A stretch of 64,000 nt of DNA from JAJXXT01 sp963764465. GTDB taxonomy: Bacteria; Pseudomonadota; Alphaproteobacteria; Acetobacterales; Acetobacteraceae. Each line of letters starts with the position of its first letter. The first letter of the stretch is position 1. The notes beneath the pieces were generated by a model that was not told where the DNA came from, did no database searches, and saw only the letters and a program-made list of their open reading frames with translations. Below are positions 20,075 through 29,309 of the stretch, piece by piece. The DNA lies in contig CAVXSO010000006.1 in assembly GCA_963764465.1 (NCBI GenBank), positions 1 to 64,000 of the forward strand, in the 5' to 3' direction. A program made the position numbers and the translations under genes.

Positions 20075-20680
20075 GTGCGGCGTGACGGCGGGCAGGCGCC
20101 TGGCGGCCTGGGGCGCGGGGCTGGCGGCGGGCCGATGCTGCCGCCGCCGGGCGGCTGGAGCCGCGCGCAGCGCCGCCTGCACTGGTGGACGGCGGTGCTG
20201 GTGAGTGCCGGGTTCGTGCTGGCCTGGGTCATGGTCGCGGTGCCGCTGCGCGACCTGGTGACGAAGTTCCTGCTCTACCAGTTGCACAAGACGTTCGGGC
20301 TCACGGTGCTGGCGCTGCTGGCCTGGCGCTGGGGGCTGCGCGCGCGGCGCGGCCGCCCCGCGCCGGAGGCGGCGATGTCGCGGCGCGAGCACCGTGCCGC
20401 GGCACTGGGGCAGGGCGCGCTCTACGCGCTGCTGCTGGCGGTGCCGGTGCTCGGCTACCTCACCGCCTGCGTGGCACCGGCGGGGATCCCAACGCTGTTC
20501 CTGGCGGTGATCCCGATACCCTCCGTCGTCGGCCCCGATCCTGCCTGGTATGGCGTGCTGCGGCCGGTGCACCGCGGGGCTGCGGTGGCGCTGGTGGTGC
20601 TCGCCACCGGCCACGCGCTGGCGGCGTGGCGGCACCACCGGCGCGGCCGGGCGGTGCTGCTGCGCATGTGGCGGGGGTAG
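20075..20680 (+). CDS. Cytochrome b561 family protein
   Basis: This is a four-helix membrane di-haem cytochrome of the bacterial b561 (CybB-like) type, about 201 residues. The expected histidines are present: LHWWTAVLV in helix 1, LYQLHKTFGLTVL in helix 2 and PVHRGAAVALVVLATGHALAAWRHH near the end. It should pass electrons from quinol to a periplasmic acceptor. A GTG start at 20075 is chosen because GGAGG lies 6 nt upstream; an ATG at 20135 is the alternative. It follows the YceI gene by 37 bp, a common pairing. Confidence 0.88.
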   Translation: MRRDGGQAPGGLGRGAGGGPMLPPPGGWSRAQRRLHWWTAVLVSAGFVLAWVMVAVPLRDLVTKFLLYQLHKTFGLTVLALLAWRWGLRARRGRPAPEAAMSRREHRAAALGQGALYALLLAVPVLGYLTACVAPAGIPTLFLAVIPIPSVVGPDPAWYGVLRPVHRGAAVALVVLATGHALAAWRHHRRGRAVLLRMWRG

Positions 20681-20777
20681 CGGCCACATGCTTCCGCGCG
20701 CGGATTCCCCGCCATACCCTTCCGCCGCCATGTTCCCTACAACGAAGCCGCGAAACGCGGTGGTCTCGGGGGAAGGA

Positions 20778-21931
20778 ATGGGCGTGCTGGCAGGGCTGCG
20801 CGTGCTGGAGCTGGGCCAGGTGCTGGCGGGGCCGTTCGCGGGCGCCATCCTGGCGGATCTCGGCGCCGATGTGATCAAGGTGGAGCGACCAGCGGGCGCG
20901 GACGGCTTGGGCGGGGACGACGCGCGGCGCATGGGCCAGGCGTTCCGCCACGGCGACAGCCTCACGTTCCACGTGATGAACCGCGGCAAGCGTTCCGCGG
21001 CACTGGACCTGAAGAGCGAGGCCGGCCGCGCGGCGCTGGAGGCGCTTGTCGCGGGGGCCGACGTGTTCCTGCACAACCTCCGCCCCGGCGTCGCCGCCGC
21101 CATCGGCTTCGACGCGGAGGCGCTCACCGCGCGGCATCCGCGCCTGGTGTATGGCGAGATCTCGGCCTTCGGCGCGGTGGGGCCGATGGCCTCGGCACCT
21201 GGCTACGAGCCGCTGATCCAGGCCTGGTCCGGGCTATCCTCGCTGAATGGCGGGGAGGACGACCCGCCGATCCGCGCCGCCGCCTCGCTCTGCGACCAGG
21301 GCAGCGCGATGTGGCTGGTCATTGGGATTCTTTCCCTACTGCGCCGGCGGGAGGCGACGGGGCGCGGCGGCATCGTGCGCACGTCGCTGCTGGAAACCGC
21401 GCTGATGTGGGCGGGGCAGAAGGCGGACGCGCTGATGGGCGAGGGCAGCTTCCGGAGCGCCACCGTTCCGGCCACCCCGCGCTGGTGCCCTACGAGGCGT
21501 TCGAGACGGCTGATGGACCGCTGCTGATCTGCGCCGGCAACGACCGGCTGTTCGCGCGGCTGGCGGCAGCGCTGGGCCGCGCGGCGCTCGCCGCCGACCC
21601 GCGCTTCGCCACCAACCGCGCGCGGCTGACGAACAAGCAGGCCCTGTTCGCGGAGATCGTGCCGGTGCTGGCGGCGCGGCCCCGCGCGCACTGGCTCGCG
21701 GAGCTGGAGCGCGCGGGCGTGCCCGTCTCGCCCATCCACACGCTGCCGGAGGCGCTGGCGCAGCCGCAGGTGGCGGCGCTCGCCATGCACCAGGCGGTGC
21801 CCGGCGAGGATTTTTGTCTGACCGCCCTGCCGATGACCATCGATGGCGCGCGCCCGAGGATTGCGGGGCGCGCGCCTTCGCTCGATGCTAGCCACACACT
21901 TCATTGGACGGAGAACCATGGCCAACCGTGA
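20778..21931 (+). CDS. CaiB/BaiF family (class III) CoA-transferase (one frameshift)
   Basis: Class III CoA-transferases move CoA between carboxylic acids. The N-terminal part is typical: GLRVLELGQVLAGPFAGAILADLGADVIKVE, with the catalytic Asp in ALDLKSEAGR-type context. At about 21440-21455 the frame breaks. The rest (SGHPALVPYEAFETADGPLLICAGND to ELERAGVPVSPIHTLPEAL) continues in another frame; one added base joins them with no loss. ATG 20778 has GGAAGGA just upstream. It overlaps the start of the M20 hydrolase gene by 14 bp. The acyl substrate cannot be told. Confidence 0.85.
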
Positions 21932-23087
21932 CGCGATCGGGAAGATCGCCCCCGAGATCAGCGAGATCCGCCGCGACATCCACGCCCACCCCGAGATCGG
22001 GATGACGGAGGTGCGCACCGCGGCACTGGTCGCGGACAAGCTCCGCTCCTGGGGCATCGAGACGCATACCGGCATCGGCAAGACCGGCGTGGTGGGCGTG
22101 CTGCGCAAGGGCAACGGGCACGGGCGCATCGGCCTGCGCGCGGACATGGACGCGCTGCCGATCGACGAGGCGACGGGCCTTCCCTACGCGTCGCGCAACA
22201 AGGGCGTGATGCATGCCTGCGGCCATGACGGCCACACCGCGATGCTGCTGGGGGCTGCGAAATACCTCGCGGAGAATGGCGGCTTCTCCGGCACCGTGCA
22301 CTTCATCTTCCAGCCCGGCGAGGAGGGGATGGGCGGCGCGCAGGCGATGCTGGAGGACGGGTTGTTCGAGAAGTTCCCCTGCGACGCGGTGTTCGGCATG
22401 CACAACCGGCCGAACCTGGAGGTGGGCAAGTTTTCCATCCGCCCCGGCACGCAGATGGCCGGCGGCGCGTTCTTCGATATCACCATCAATGGCAAGGGCT
22501 CGCACGGCGCGCGGCCGGAGGCGGGGATCGACCCGGTGCTGGTCGCGGCCCAGCTCGTCTCCGCGCTGCAATCCATCGTCGCGCGGCGCGTGACGCCGAC
22601 CGACACGGCGGTGCTGAGCGTGACGAAGATCGCCGCCGGCGAGGCCTACAACGTCATCCCCGAAACCGCGGTGCTGCGCGGCACGGCGCGCACGATGAAG
22701 CGCGAGACCATGACGCTGGTCGAAGCCGAGATGCGCCGCCTCGCGGAGGGTGTCGCCGCCGGGTTCGGCGCCAGGGCGGAGGTGGATTTCCGCTTCCTGT
22801 TCGCGCCCCTGGTCAACAACCCGAAGGAGACGGAGGCGATGGTCGCCGCGGCCACGAAGGTTTCGGGTGCGGCGCGCGTGACGGCGGAGGGGCCGCAGAC
22901 CATGGCGTCGGAGGATTTCTCCTTCATGCTGGAGAAAGTGCCAGGCGCGTTCATCAACCTCGGCAACGGCGCCGGGGCGGAGGTGCACAACCCGCTGTAC
23001 AATTTCAACGACGAGGCGATCCCCGACGGCATCGCGCTCTGGGCCAGCATCGTGGAGGAAAAGCTGCCGAGGGGGACAGGGGAGTAG
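21918..23087 (+). CDS. M20 family amidohydrolase (hippurate hydrolase-like)
   Basis: This is a 389-residue dinuclear-metal amidohydrolase of the M20D group, which cleaves N-acyl amino acids such as hippurate or N-acetyl-amino acids. Metal-binding motifs are seen in order: RADMDALPIDE, MHACGHDGHTAM, FQPGEEGMGG, VFGMHNRPNL and the final EVHNPLYNFND. The lid or dimerisation domain begins GGAFFDITINGKGSHGARP. ATG 21918 follows GGACGGAGAACC. It lies directly downstream of the CoA-transferase gene and is probably cotranscribed. The exact substrate is unknown. Confidence 0.92.
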   Translation: MANRDAIGKIAPEISEIRRDIHAHPEIGMTEVRTAALVADKLRSWGIETHTGIGKTGVVGVLRKGNGHGRIGLRADMDALPIDEATGLPYASRNKGVMHACGHDGHTAMLLGAAKYLAENGGFSGTVHFIFQPGEEGMGGAQAMLEDGLFEKFPCDAVFGMHNRPNLEVGKFSIRPGTQMAGGAFFDITINGKGSHGARPEAGIDPVLVAAQLVSALQSIVARRVTPTDTAVLSVTKIAAGEAYNVIPETAVLRGTARTMKRETMTLVEAEMRRLAEGVAAGFGARAEVDFRFLFAPLVNNPKETEAMVAAATKVSGAARVTAEGPQTMASEDFSFMLEKVPGAFINLGNGAGAEVHNPLYNFNDEAIPDGIALWASIVEEKLPRGTGE

Positions 23088-23101
23088 CGGCGGGGCGAGA
23101 A

Positions 23102-23150
23102 CGGGCGGAGCAGGGTGACTCCCGGCCGGATGCTCCGGTCCGCCCGGGAG
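23102..23150. terminator. GC-rich hairpin after the M20 gene
   Basis: CGGGCGGA (23102-23109) can pair with TCCGCCCG (23139-23146). Alternatively CTCCCGG (23119-23125) pairs with CCGGGAG (23144-23150) around an inner CCGGA/TCCGG stem. Either is a strong dyad 15-60 bp after the M20 stop. There is no T tract, so a terminator role is likely but not certain. Confidence 0.4.
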
Positions 23151-23159
23151 CCACGATGA

Positions 23160-24223
23160 TTATGTTTGACGTATATATACATTTGACGTATATATGCGCG
23201 CTACGCAAGGGGCATTGATCGCGACGCTTTCCTTGTTGGTCTTCGCCAGGAAGGGAGGGATCTCGCCCTTCTGCGCGGTCCACAGCAGGCCGCGGCTGGG
23301 ACCGCTGATCCACGACATCACGCCACCGAGCCCGCCGAACGCCAGCAGCAGGCAGACGATCGGTGTTGCCCAGCCGATCCCGAAACGGGTGAAGATCGCC
23401 TGGAACGCCTTCATCAGCATTTCCTGCAGATTGATCTGCGCGTTGGGCAGCACGGTTGCCACCGCGAACGAGCCCAGCGTGAACAGCAGGATCACCGCGA
23501 CCGAGGCGATCAGCATGGCCACGGGAAACTGCTGCCTGGGGGCCGACATTTCATTGGCGTGAACCGCGTGCACCTCGACGCCGGCGAACAGCAGGATGAT
23601 GCCGGCGAGGAACGCGATATCGCCCAGTCCCGTGATGGCCGGGAAATACCGGGGATGCGCATGGCCGCCCGCCATCGACATCACCGAGGTGGCGGTCGTC
23701 CCGGTGGGGTGCAGCATGGCGATCGGGTTGCCCTGGAGGATCCAGATCCCGGCGAGGATCATGATGACCACGCCGGGCAGCACCGTGCCCGCGAGAAACG
23801 CCCAGCTCGTCACCTTCGCGATGGCGCTCACGCCGCGCAGCGTGACCCAGGTCGCGGCCCAATAGGCGATGATGCAGAACAGGCCGACATAGGGCCCGTG
23901 ATCGGCCAGCGCCGGCCTGCCCACGACATAGGCCAGCGCCGCGGCCGAGAAGGCCAGCACCGTCGGGTACCACACCACGTTCTGGATCCATTGCAGCCAG
24001 ATGGCGACGAAACCCCAGCGCGCGCCGAAGGCTTCCTTGACGCAGATATAGACGCCGCCGCCCTGCTCGCCGAACGGGCCCCGAGTTCGGCCGAGACCAG
24101 GGCGGCCGGGATCAGGAAGATGAACGTTGCGAACGCGATATAGATGAACAGCGTGAGCTGTTCCTTCGCCATCATCGGCAGTCCGCGCAGGTTGACCACG
24201 GCCGCGGCCGTCCTCATCGCCAT
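23160..24223 (-). pseudogene. Truncated, frameshifted glutamate:GABA-antiporter-like permease (gadC remnant)
   Basis: This is an APC-superfamily permease of the glutamate/GABA antiporter type. The N-terminal part (AAAVVNLRGLPMMAKEQLTL, then LIPAALVSAELG) is in one frame. A missing base at about 24075-24090 throws it into the frame that carries GGGVYICVKEAFGARWGF and WLQWIQNVVWYPTVLAFSAA and runs to EIPPFLAKTNKESVAINA. There homology stops abruptly, around 23205, and the frame ends in unrelated AT-rich repeats. About a third of a normal permease is missing. It lies just downstream of the gadB remnant with overlapping ends, the normal gadBC layout, so this was once an acid-resistance or GABA locus. 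Confidence 0.8.
23165..23197. repeat. AT-rich 16-bp direct repeat at the gadC break point
   Basis: TTTGACGTATATATAC (23165-23180) is followed after one base by TTTGACGTATATATGC (23182-23197). The two differ at one position. They are strikingly AT-rich in a very GC-rich region and lie exactly where permease homology ends, so they probably mark a recombination or insertion boundary. Confidence 0.8.
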
Positions 24224-25560
24224 GCTGAACGTCGAGGCGACTGCTTCTTTGGGTCGGAGATCGGTGCCTCCGCGGGCTGTATTCGGATCAGTGGTGAAAC
24301 GTCGGCCCCAGCCGTCGAATGGCGTATCTGCTTCGCCTGCAGGTGCGCGATCGCGAGGCCGAGGACGTCGAGCTGCAATTTCACGAGATCGCGGCTGATG
24401 TCATGGCGGACCAGGATGCGCTGGATGCCGGTGGCGTCGCGATTGGCCGGCAGCGTGTAGGACGCGATCAGCCAGCCGCGCATGCGCACCCGCTCCGAAA
24501 GGTCGTAGAGCGTGAACCCGTGGTTCTGGCCGTCCCGCAGCTTGTAGCACACCGCCGGCAGCGCGCCCTTGCCGTCGTAGAGCAGCTCCAGCGGGCCGAG
24601 CTTGGTGATTTCGCCCGCCAGCCACTGCGCGGTATCGGCGCCGGCGCGCTGGATGCGCGTGCAGCCCTCGCGGCCCAGACGCAGGAAATTGTAGTACTGC
24701 GCGATGATCTGCCCGCCGGGGCGACTGAAGTTCAGGGCGAAGGTCGGCATCTGGCCGGCGAGATCCTCGACGTTGAAGATGAGTTCCTCGGAGTCCGCCT
24801 TGTCGCGCAGATCACCACCCTACGCCTAGCGGCGCCAGCCCGTATTTGTGGCCCGACGCGCTGATCGACTTCACCCGCTCGATGCGGAAATCCCACTCCA
24901 GCTCGCGCTGGATGAACGGCGCGATGAAGCCGCCGCTCGCCGCGTCCACATGGATCGGGATGTCGAGGCCGGTCTCGCGCTGCAGATCATCGAGCGCGCG
25001 GGCGACGCCGCGACCGGATCTAGCCGCCGATGAACGGCACGCCCGAGCTCGGGATCACGCCGATCGTGTTTTCATCGCAATGATCGCGCAAATCCTGCGG
25101 GCGCAGCCCCAGCGCGTCGCCGGCCAGCGGCACCTCGCGCATCTCCACGTCGAAATACCGCGCGAACTTCGCCCAGCAGACCTGCACCGGGCCGCAGACG
25201 AAGTTCGGCTTGTCGTACGGCTTGCCCGCGGCGATCCGCCGCTTGCGCCACTGCCATTTCAGCGCGAGGCCGCCCAGCATGCACGCCTCGCTCGACCCCG
25301 TCGTCGAACATCCAACCGCCTTCCACGCGCCGGGCGCGTGCCAGAGATCGGCGATCATGTGCACGCAGCGGTTCTCGATCTCCGCCGTCTGCGGGTATTC
25401 GTCCTTGTCGATCATGTTCTTGTCGAGCGCGTCGTCCATCAGCCGGTGCGCCTCGGGCTCGGCCCAGGTGGTGCAGAACGTCGCCAGGTTCTGCCGCGCG
25501 TTGCCGTCCAGCAGCAGCTCGTCGTGCACGACGCTGTAGATTTCCTGCGACGGCGCTGCG
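24214..25560 (-). pseudogene. Degraded glutamate decarboxylase (gadB remnant)
   Basis: GadB is the PLP enzyme that turns glutamate into GABA and CO2. Three blocks in different frames together give most of the protein: YSVVHDELLLDGNARQNLATF to DENTIGVIP (25020-25550), then IPIHVDAASGGFIAPFIQ with the PLP-lysine motif SISASGHKYG (about 24825-25000), then FALNFSRPGGQIIAQYYNF to the C-terminus (24214-24750). At least four one-base losses are needed to join them (two near 25000-25018, two near 24800-24815). The first 30-50 residues are missing; sequence upstream of about 25550 belongs to an antitoxin fragment. Several lesions plus truncation argue for a real pseudogene. Confidence 0.85.
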
Positions 25561-25688
25561 GCTGGCGGCGGTATTTCGGCACCAGCGCACAGTCCTGGAT
25601 CAACCTGCAGACGCGCCACGACCTGGCACTCGCGCAGCGCGCGCATGGGCAGGAGATCGCCCAGACCGTCAGGCCGCTGGCCGCCTAG
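25545..25688 (+). pseudogene. 3' fragment of a HigA-family antitoxin gene
   Basis: On the plus strand the end of a HigA/VapI-type antitoxin is readable: RYFGTSAQSWINLQTRHDL, followed by ALAQRAHGQEIAQTVRPLAA and a stop at 25686-25688. The preceding ALRLA is one base out of frame. The DNA-binding helix-turn-helix part is absent, because sequence to the left belongs to gadB on the other strand. No higB toxin is adjacent. It is therefore a non-functional scrap marking a rearrangement. Confidence 0.6.
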
Positions 25689-25780
25689 GGGGCGCGCGAA
25701 GGCGGCGGGGGAGGGGCCCGCGGAGATCGCCCAGACCGTCAGGCCGCTGGCCGCCTAGGGGGCGCGCGAAGGCGGCGGGG
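25652..25780. repeat. 59-bp direct duplication, 70-bp period
   Basis: The 59-bp segment at 25652-25710 recurs at 25722-25780. Both copies begin GGAGATCGCCCAGACCGTC and end GGCGCGCGAAGGCGGCGGGG. The first copy contains the last codons and stop of the HigA fragment, so the second repeats that tail without its gene. It lies between the gad scar and the next ABC operon. Confidence 0.9.
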
Positions 25781-25822
25781 AGGGGCCAGCGGCGGCTGTC
25801 ACCGCCCCACGCTTGACCGCGC

Positions 25823-25847
25823 CGCGCCACACTGATGCAGTGGCGCG
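25823..25847. promoter_or_regulatory. Inverted repeat upstream of the peptide-type binding-protein gene
   Basis: CGCGCCAC (25823-25830) is the perfect inverted match of GTGGCGCG (25840-25847), 9 nt apart, with an internal CACTG-ATG-CAGTG dyad. It ends 14 bp before the ATG at 25862 and just ahead of the GGAGGG ribosome binding site. It could be an operator or an mRNA hairpin governing translation; I cannot tell which. Confidence 0.4.
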
Positions 25848-25861
25848 AAACGGAGGGTTCC

Positions 25862-27331
25862 ATGCGCGCCATCATCCCGGCTCTCGCCGTGCTCGTTCTC
25901 GCCGCCGGCGCGGCACACGCCAAGGACAGCGTCAGCATCGGCATGGTGCTGGAGCCGCCGGTGCTCGACCCCACCGCCAACGCCGCCGCCGCCATCGGCG
26001 AGGTGACGTACCAGAACATCTACCAGGGCCTCACGCAGATCGCGGCGAGCGGCCAGGTGGTGCCCTCGCTCGCCACGTCGTGGGATATTTCCGCGGACGG
26101 CAAGACCTACACCTTCCACCTCGCGAAGGGGGTCGCGTTCAGCGACGGCGAGGCGTTCGGCTGCGATGCGGTGAAGTTCAGCCTCGACCGCGCGCGCGGG
26201 GCGGCCAGCACCAACCCGCAGAAGGCGCTGTTCACGCCCATCGCGGACGTCGCCTGCCCAGACGCAGCGACCGCCGTCGTCACGCTCAGGCAGCCGACCG
26301 CGAGCTTCCTGTTCGGCCTCGCGATGCCCGCCGCGATCATGGAGGCGCCGAAGTCGCAGGCGGACGACAAGACGAAGCCGGTCGGCACCGGGCCCTACAT
26401 GCTCGGCGAATGGGTCAAGGGCGACCACGTGACGCTGGTGCGCAACCCGAAATATTCCGGGCCCGCGCCGGCCATGGCGTCGGCCACGTTCCGCTTCATC
26501 GCCGACCCCGCGGCGGCGACGGCCGCGATGCTCGCCGGCAATGTCGATGCCTTCCCGCTGTTCCCCGCCTCCGAGGCGCTGCCGCAGCTGCGCGCGGACA
26601 AGAAGCTCACCGTCGAGATCGGCACCACATCCGGCAAGATCATCGTCTCGCTCAACGAGGCGAAGAAGCCGTTCGACGATATCCGCGTGCGCCAGGCCAT
26701 GGCCTACGCGATCGACAAGAGCGCCTATAACGAGGCGGTGCTGAACGGCTACGGCACGCCCATCGGCAGCCACGACGTGCCGGGCGATGCCGGCTATGTC
26801 GATCTCGCCAACACCTACCCGCACGACCCGGCGAAGGCGAAGGCGCTGCTCAAGGAAGCCGGCTTCCCCGACGGCTTCTCGATGACGATGCTGCTGCCGC
26901 CGCCGGCCTATGCGCGGCGCGGCGGCGAGGTGATCGCGGCGATGCTCGCGGACGTCGGCATCAAGGTGAAGCTGGTGCCGGTGGAATGGGCGCAGTGGCT
27001 GTCGCAGGCGTTCAAGAACAAGGACTACGAGGCGACGATCATCGCGCACGTGGAGCCGCGCGACCTCTACCAGTACGCCAACCCCGAGTATTACTGGAAC
27101 TACCACAACGCCGCCTACGACGCGCTGTGGGCGAAGTACCAGGCGGCGACGGACCCCAAGGAGCAGATGGCGCTGTGGGGCGACCTGCAGAAGAAGCTCG
27201 CCGCGGACGAGCCGAACATCTTCCTCGCCGCCCTGCCCAAGGTCGGCGTGTGGAACGCGGACCTGCGCGGCATGTGGAAGAACGCGCTGATCACGGTGGA
27301 CATCGTCAGCCAGATGAGCTGGGCGAAGTAG
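25862..27331 (+). CDS. ABC transporter substrate-binding protein, family 5 (peptide/nickel type)
   Basis: This is a periplasmic binding protein of the SBP_bac_5 (DppA/OppA) family, 489 residues. The signal peptide is MRAIIPALAVLVLAAGAAHA. The mature start fits the family: VSIGMVLEPPVLDPTANAA, then YQNIYQGLTQIAASGQVVPSLATSWDIS. The family signature region is SFSDGE-like (GVAFSDGEAFGCDAVKFSLDRA), with GTGPYMLGEWVKGDHVTLVRNPKY following. ATG 25862 has GGAGGG 6 nt upstream. Two permease genes follow, with no ATPase gene beside them. The ligand (peptide, opine, nickel or glycoside) is not determinable. Confidence 0.92.
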   Translation: MRAIIPALAVLVLAAGAAHAKDSVSIGMVLEPPVLDPTANAAAAIGEVTYQNIYQGLTQIAASGQVVPSLATSWDISADGKTYTFHLAKGVAFSDGEAFGCDAVKFSLDRARGAASTNPQKALFTPIADVACPDAATAVVTLRQPTASFLFGLAMPAAIMEAPKSQADDKTKPVGTGPYMLGEWVKGDHVTLVRNPKYSGPAPAMASATFRFIADPAAATAAMLAGNVDAFPLFPASEALPQLRADKKLTVEIGTTSGKIIVSLNEAKKPFDDIRVRQAMAYAIDKSAYNEAVLNGYGTPIGSHDVPGDAGYVDLANTYPHDPAKAKALLKEAGFPDGFSMTMLLPPPAYARRGGEVIAAMLADVGIKVKLVPVEWAQWLSQAFKNKDYEATIIAHVEPRDLYQYANPEYYWNYHNAAYDALWAKYQAATDPKEQMALWGDLQKKLAADEPNIFLAALPKVGVWNADLRGMWKNALITVDIVSQMSWAK

Positions 27332-27368
27332 GCATCGCGGGGTTTCGCGAACAGCCTCGTCGCCGGAT

Positions 27369-28337
27369 TTGACCGGGTTCCTGCTGCGCCGGCTGCTGGG
27401 CCTGGCCGCGATGCTCGTCGCGGCCTCGCTCGTCGTGTTCGTGGTGATGAACGTGCTGCCGGGCGACCCGGCGCTGGTGATGCTGGGCACCGGCGCCACG
27501 CCGTCCACACTCGCCGCACTCCGCCACCAGATGGGGCTCGACCTGCCGCTGTGGCTGCAATACCTGCGCTGGGCCGGCGGCCTGCTGCGCGGCGATTTCG
27601 GCATTTCGTATACGTACCAGACGCCGGTCGCGGGGCTGATCGCGGCCAGGCTCGGCGTCACCGTGCCGCTCGCGCTGATGAGCATCCTGCTCTCGGTCTC
27701 CATCGCCATTCCCGTGGGCGTGGTCGCGGCGACGCGCCAGGGCAGGGCGGCGGACGCGGCGCTGATGGGGGCGGCACAGCTCGGCGTCGCGGTGCCGAAT
27801 TTCTGGCTCGGCCTGCTGCTCATCCTGGTGTTCGGGGTGAAGCTCGGCTGGCTGCCGGCGACCGGCTTCCCGGGCTGGTCCGGCGGGCTGCTGCCGGGGA
27901 TCGCGGCGCTGCTGATGCCCGCCGTCTCGCTGGCGCTGCCGCAGGCGGCGATCCTCGCGCGCGTCACCCGCTCCGCCGTGATCGAGGCGGCGGGGGAGGA
28001 CTATGTGCGCACCGCGCGCGCCAAGGGCCTCGCCGCGCGGGCGGCGATCTGGGGCCACGCGCTGCCCAACGCGCTGATCCCGGTCGTCACCATCATGGGC
28101 TTCCAGTTCTCCTACCTGCTGGCCGGCACGGTGGTGATCGAGAACGTGTTCACCCTGCCGGGGATGGGCCGGCTGCTGTTCCAGGCCATCGCCGGGCGCG
28201 ACCTCATCACGGTGCAGGACATCGTGGTGCTGCTCACCGCCAGCGTCATCGTGGTCAACACGGTGGTGGACCTCGCCTATGCCGCGATCGATCCGCGCGT
28301 CTCCGTCGGTGGCGGCGCGGCCGGGGGCGGGGCATGA
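27369..28337 (+). CDS. ABC transporter permease, DppB/OppB type
   Basis: This is the first of two permeases for the preceding binding protein, 322 residues. The N-terminal GFLLRRLLGLAAMLVAASLVVFVVMNVLPGDP is the hallmark of DppB-type permeases. The EAA loop reads EDYVRTARAKGLAARAAIWGHALPNALIPV, which docks on the ATPase. The family ending DLAYAAIDPRV follows. The likely start is the TTG at 27369; no ATG is nearby. It lies 37 bp after the binding-protein gene and overlaps the next permease by ATGA. Confidence 0.9.
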   Translation: MTGFLLRRLLGLAAMLVAASLVVFVVMNVLPGDPALVMLGTGATPSTLAALRHQMGLDLPLWLQYLRWAGGLLRGDFGISYTYQTPVAGLIAARLGVTVPLALMSILLSVSIAIPVGVVAATRQGRAADAALMGAAQLGVAVPNFWLGLLLILVFGVKLGWLPATGFPGWSGGLLPGIAALLMPAVSLALPQAAILARVTRSAVIEAAGEDYVRTARAKGLAARAAIWGHALPNALIPVVTIMGFQFSYLLAGTVVIENVFTLPGMGRLLFQAIAGRDLITVQDIVVLLTASVIVVNTVVDLAYAAIDPRVSVGGGAAGGGA

Positions 28338-29149
28338 GCCTGCCGCGCAACATGCGCGTGGGCATGGTGTTCACCGGCGCGGTGGTCGCGGTCGCGGTGG
28401 TGGCGCTGTTCTGGACACCGTGGCCGCCGCTGCGCATCGACGTGCTGCACCGGCTCGCCCCGCCCTCCGCCCAACACTGGCTGGGGACCGATAATTTCGG
28501 CCGCGACGTTGCCTCCCAGCTCATGGCGGGGGCGGCGACCTCGCTCTTCGTCGCCATCGTCGCCGTCGTGGTGGGGGCGGGGCTCGGCATTCCGCTCGGC
28601 GTGCTCGCGGCGGTCGCCGGCGGCTGGGCGGACCTGGCGCTGATGCGCCTCGCGGACCTGACCTTCGCGTTCCCCGCGCTGCTGACGGCGGTGATGATCA
28701 CGGCGCTGCGCGGGCCGGGCGCGGTGAACGCGATGCTGGCGATCGGCATCTTCAACATCCCGGTCTTTGCCCGGCTGGCGCGCGGCGCGGTGCTGTCGCT
28801 GCTGGGGCGGGACTTCGTGCTGGCGGCGCGCGCGGTCGGCGCGCGGTGGAGCAGCATCGCGTGGCGGCACCTGCTGCCCAACGCGGCGCCGATCCTGCTG
28901 GTGCAGGCGACGATCCAGTTCGCGCTGGCGGTGCTGGCGGATGCCGGGCTTTCCTATCTCGGCCTGGGCGCGCAGCCGCCGCAGCCCTCCTGGGGGCGGA
29001 TGCTCGCGGAATCGCAGAGCTATGTCTGGACGGACCCGCTGCTGCCGGTGCTGCCGGGGATCGCGATCGTGGTCGCGGTGCTGGGGCTCAACCTGCTCGG
29101 CGACGGGCTGCGCGACAAGCTGGACCCGCGGCTGCGCCAGGGTCGTTGA
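28334..29149 (+). CDS. ABC transporter permease, DppC/OppC type
   Basis: This is the second permease, 271 residues. Features are a single N-terminal helix, the DppC signature HWLGTDNFGRDVASQLMAGA and the loop LAARAVGARWSSIAWRHLLPN. The ending GLSYLGLGAQPPQPSWGRML to LGDGLRDKLDPRL is typical. ATG 28334 overlaps the previous stop. The operon ends here without ATP-binding genes. The only DppD/DppF pair in the window is at 50792-52788, so either those serve this transporter too or others lie outside the window. Confidence 0.9.
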   Translation: MSLPRNMRVGMVFTGAVVAVAVVALFWTPWPPLRIDVLHRLAPPSAQHWLGTDNFGRDVASQLMAGAATSLFVAIVAVVVGAGLGIPLGVLAAVAGGWADLALMRLADLTFAFPALLTAVMITALRGPGAVNAMLAIGIFNIPVFARLARGAVLSLLGRDFVLAARAVGARWSSIAWRHLLPNAAPILLVQATIQFALAVLADAGLSYLGLGAQPPQPSWGRMLAESQSYVWTDPLLPVLPGIAIVVAVLGLNLLGDGLRDKLDPRLRQGR

Positions 29150-29153
29150 GGAC

Positions 29154-29223
29154 GCGGCCCCGAGCTTGCGGCCCCGAGCTTGCGGCCCCGAGCTTGCGGC
29201 CCCGAGCTTGCGGCCCCGAGCTT
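29154..29223. repeat. Five perfect 14-bp tandem repeats
   Basis: GCGGCCCCGAGCTT is repeated five times without a mismatch from 29154 to 29223, starting 4 bp after the stop of the permease gene. It has neither the spacers nor the unit length of a CRISPR. Convergent genes flank it, so it lies at their shared 3' end. The 29150-29309 gap holds no gene. Confidence 0.9.
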
Positions 29224-29309
29224 GCGCCACTGAAACCGGGGGCGCTGAGCCCCTGGTGCGTTGAACCGGGTTCGCCGGCGTGGCGCGGGGGCTGGCCCCG
29301 CGGCGGGAC

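Noticed and set aside
23005..23313. A minus-strand frame spanning the AT-rich repeat, as a new small gene
   Set aside because: It is only the broken gadC end read in another frame; there is no ribosome binding site or domain.
29154..29223. Possible CRISPR array
   Set aside because: The 14-bp units are directly adjacent with no spacers, and no cas gene is in the window. It is a simple tandem repeat.
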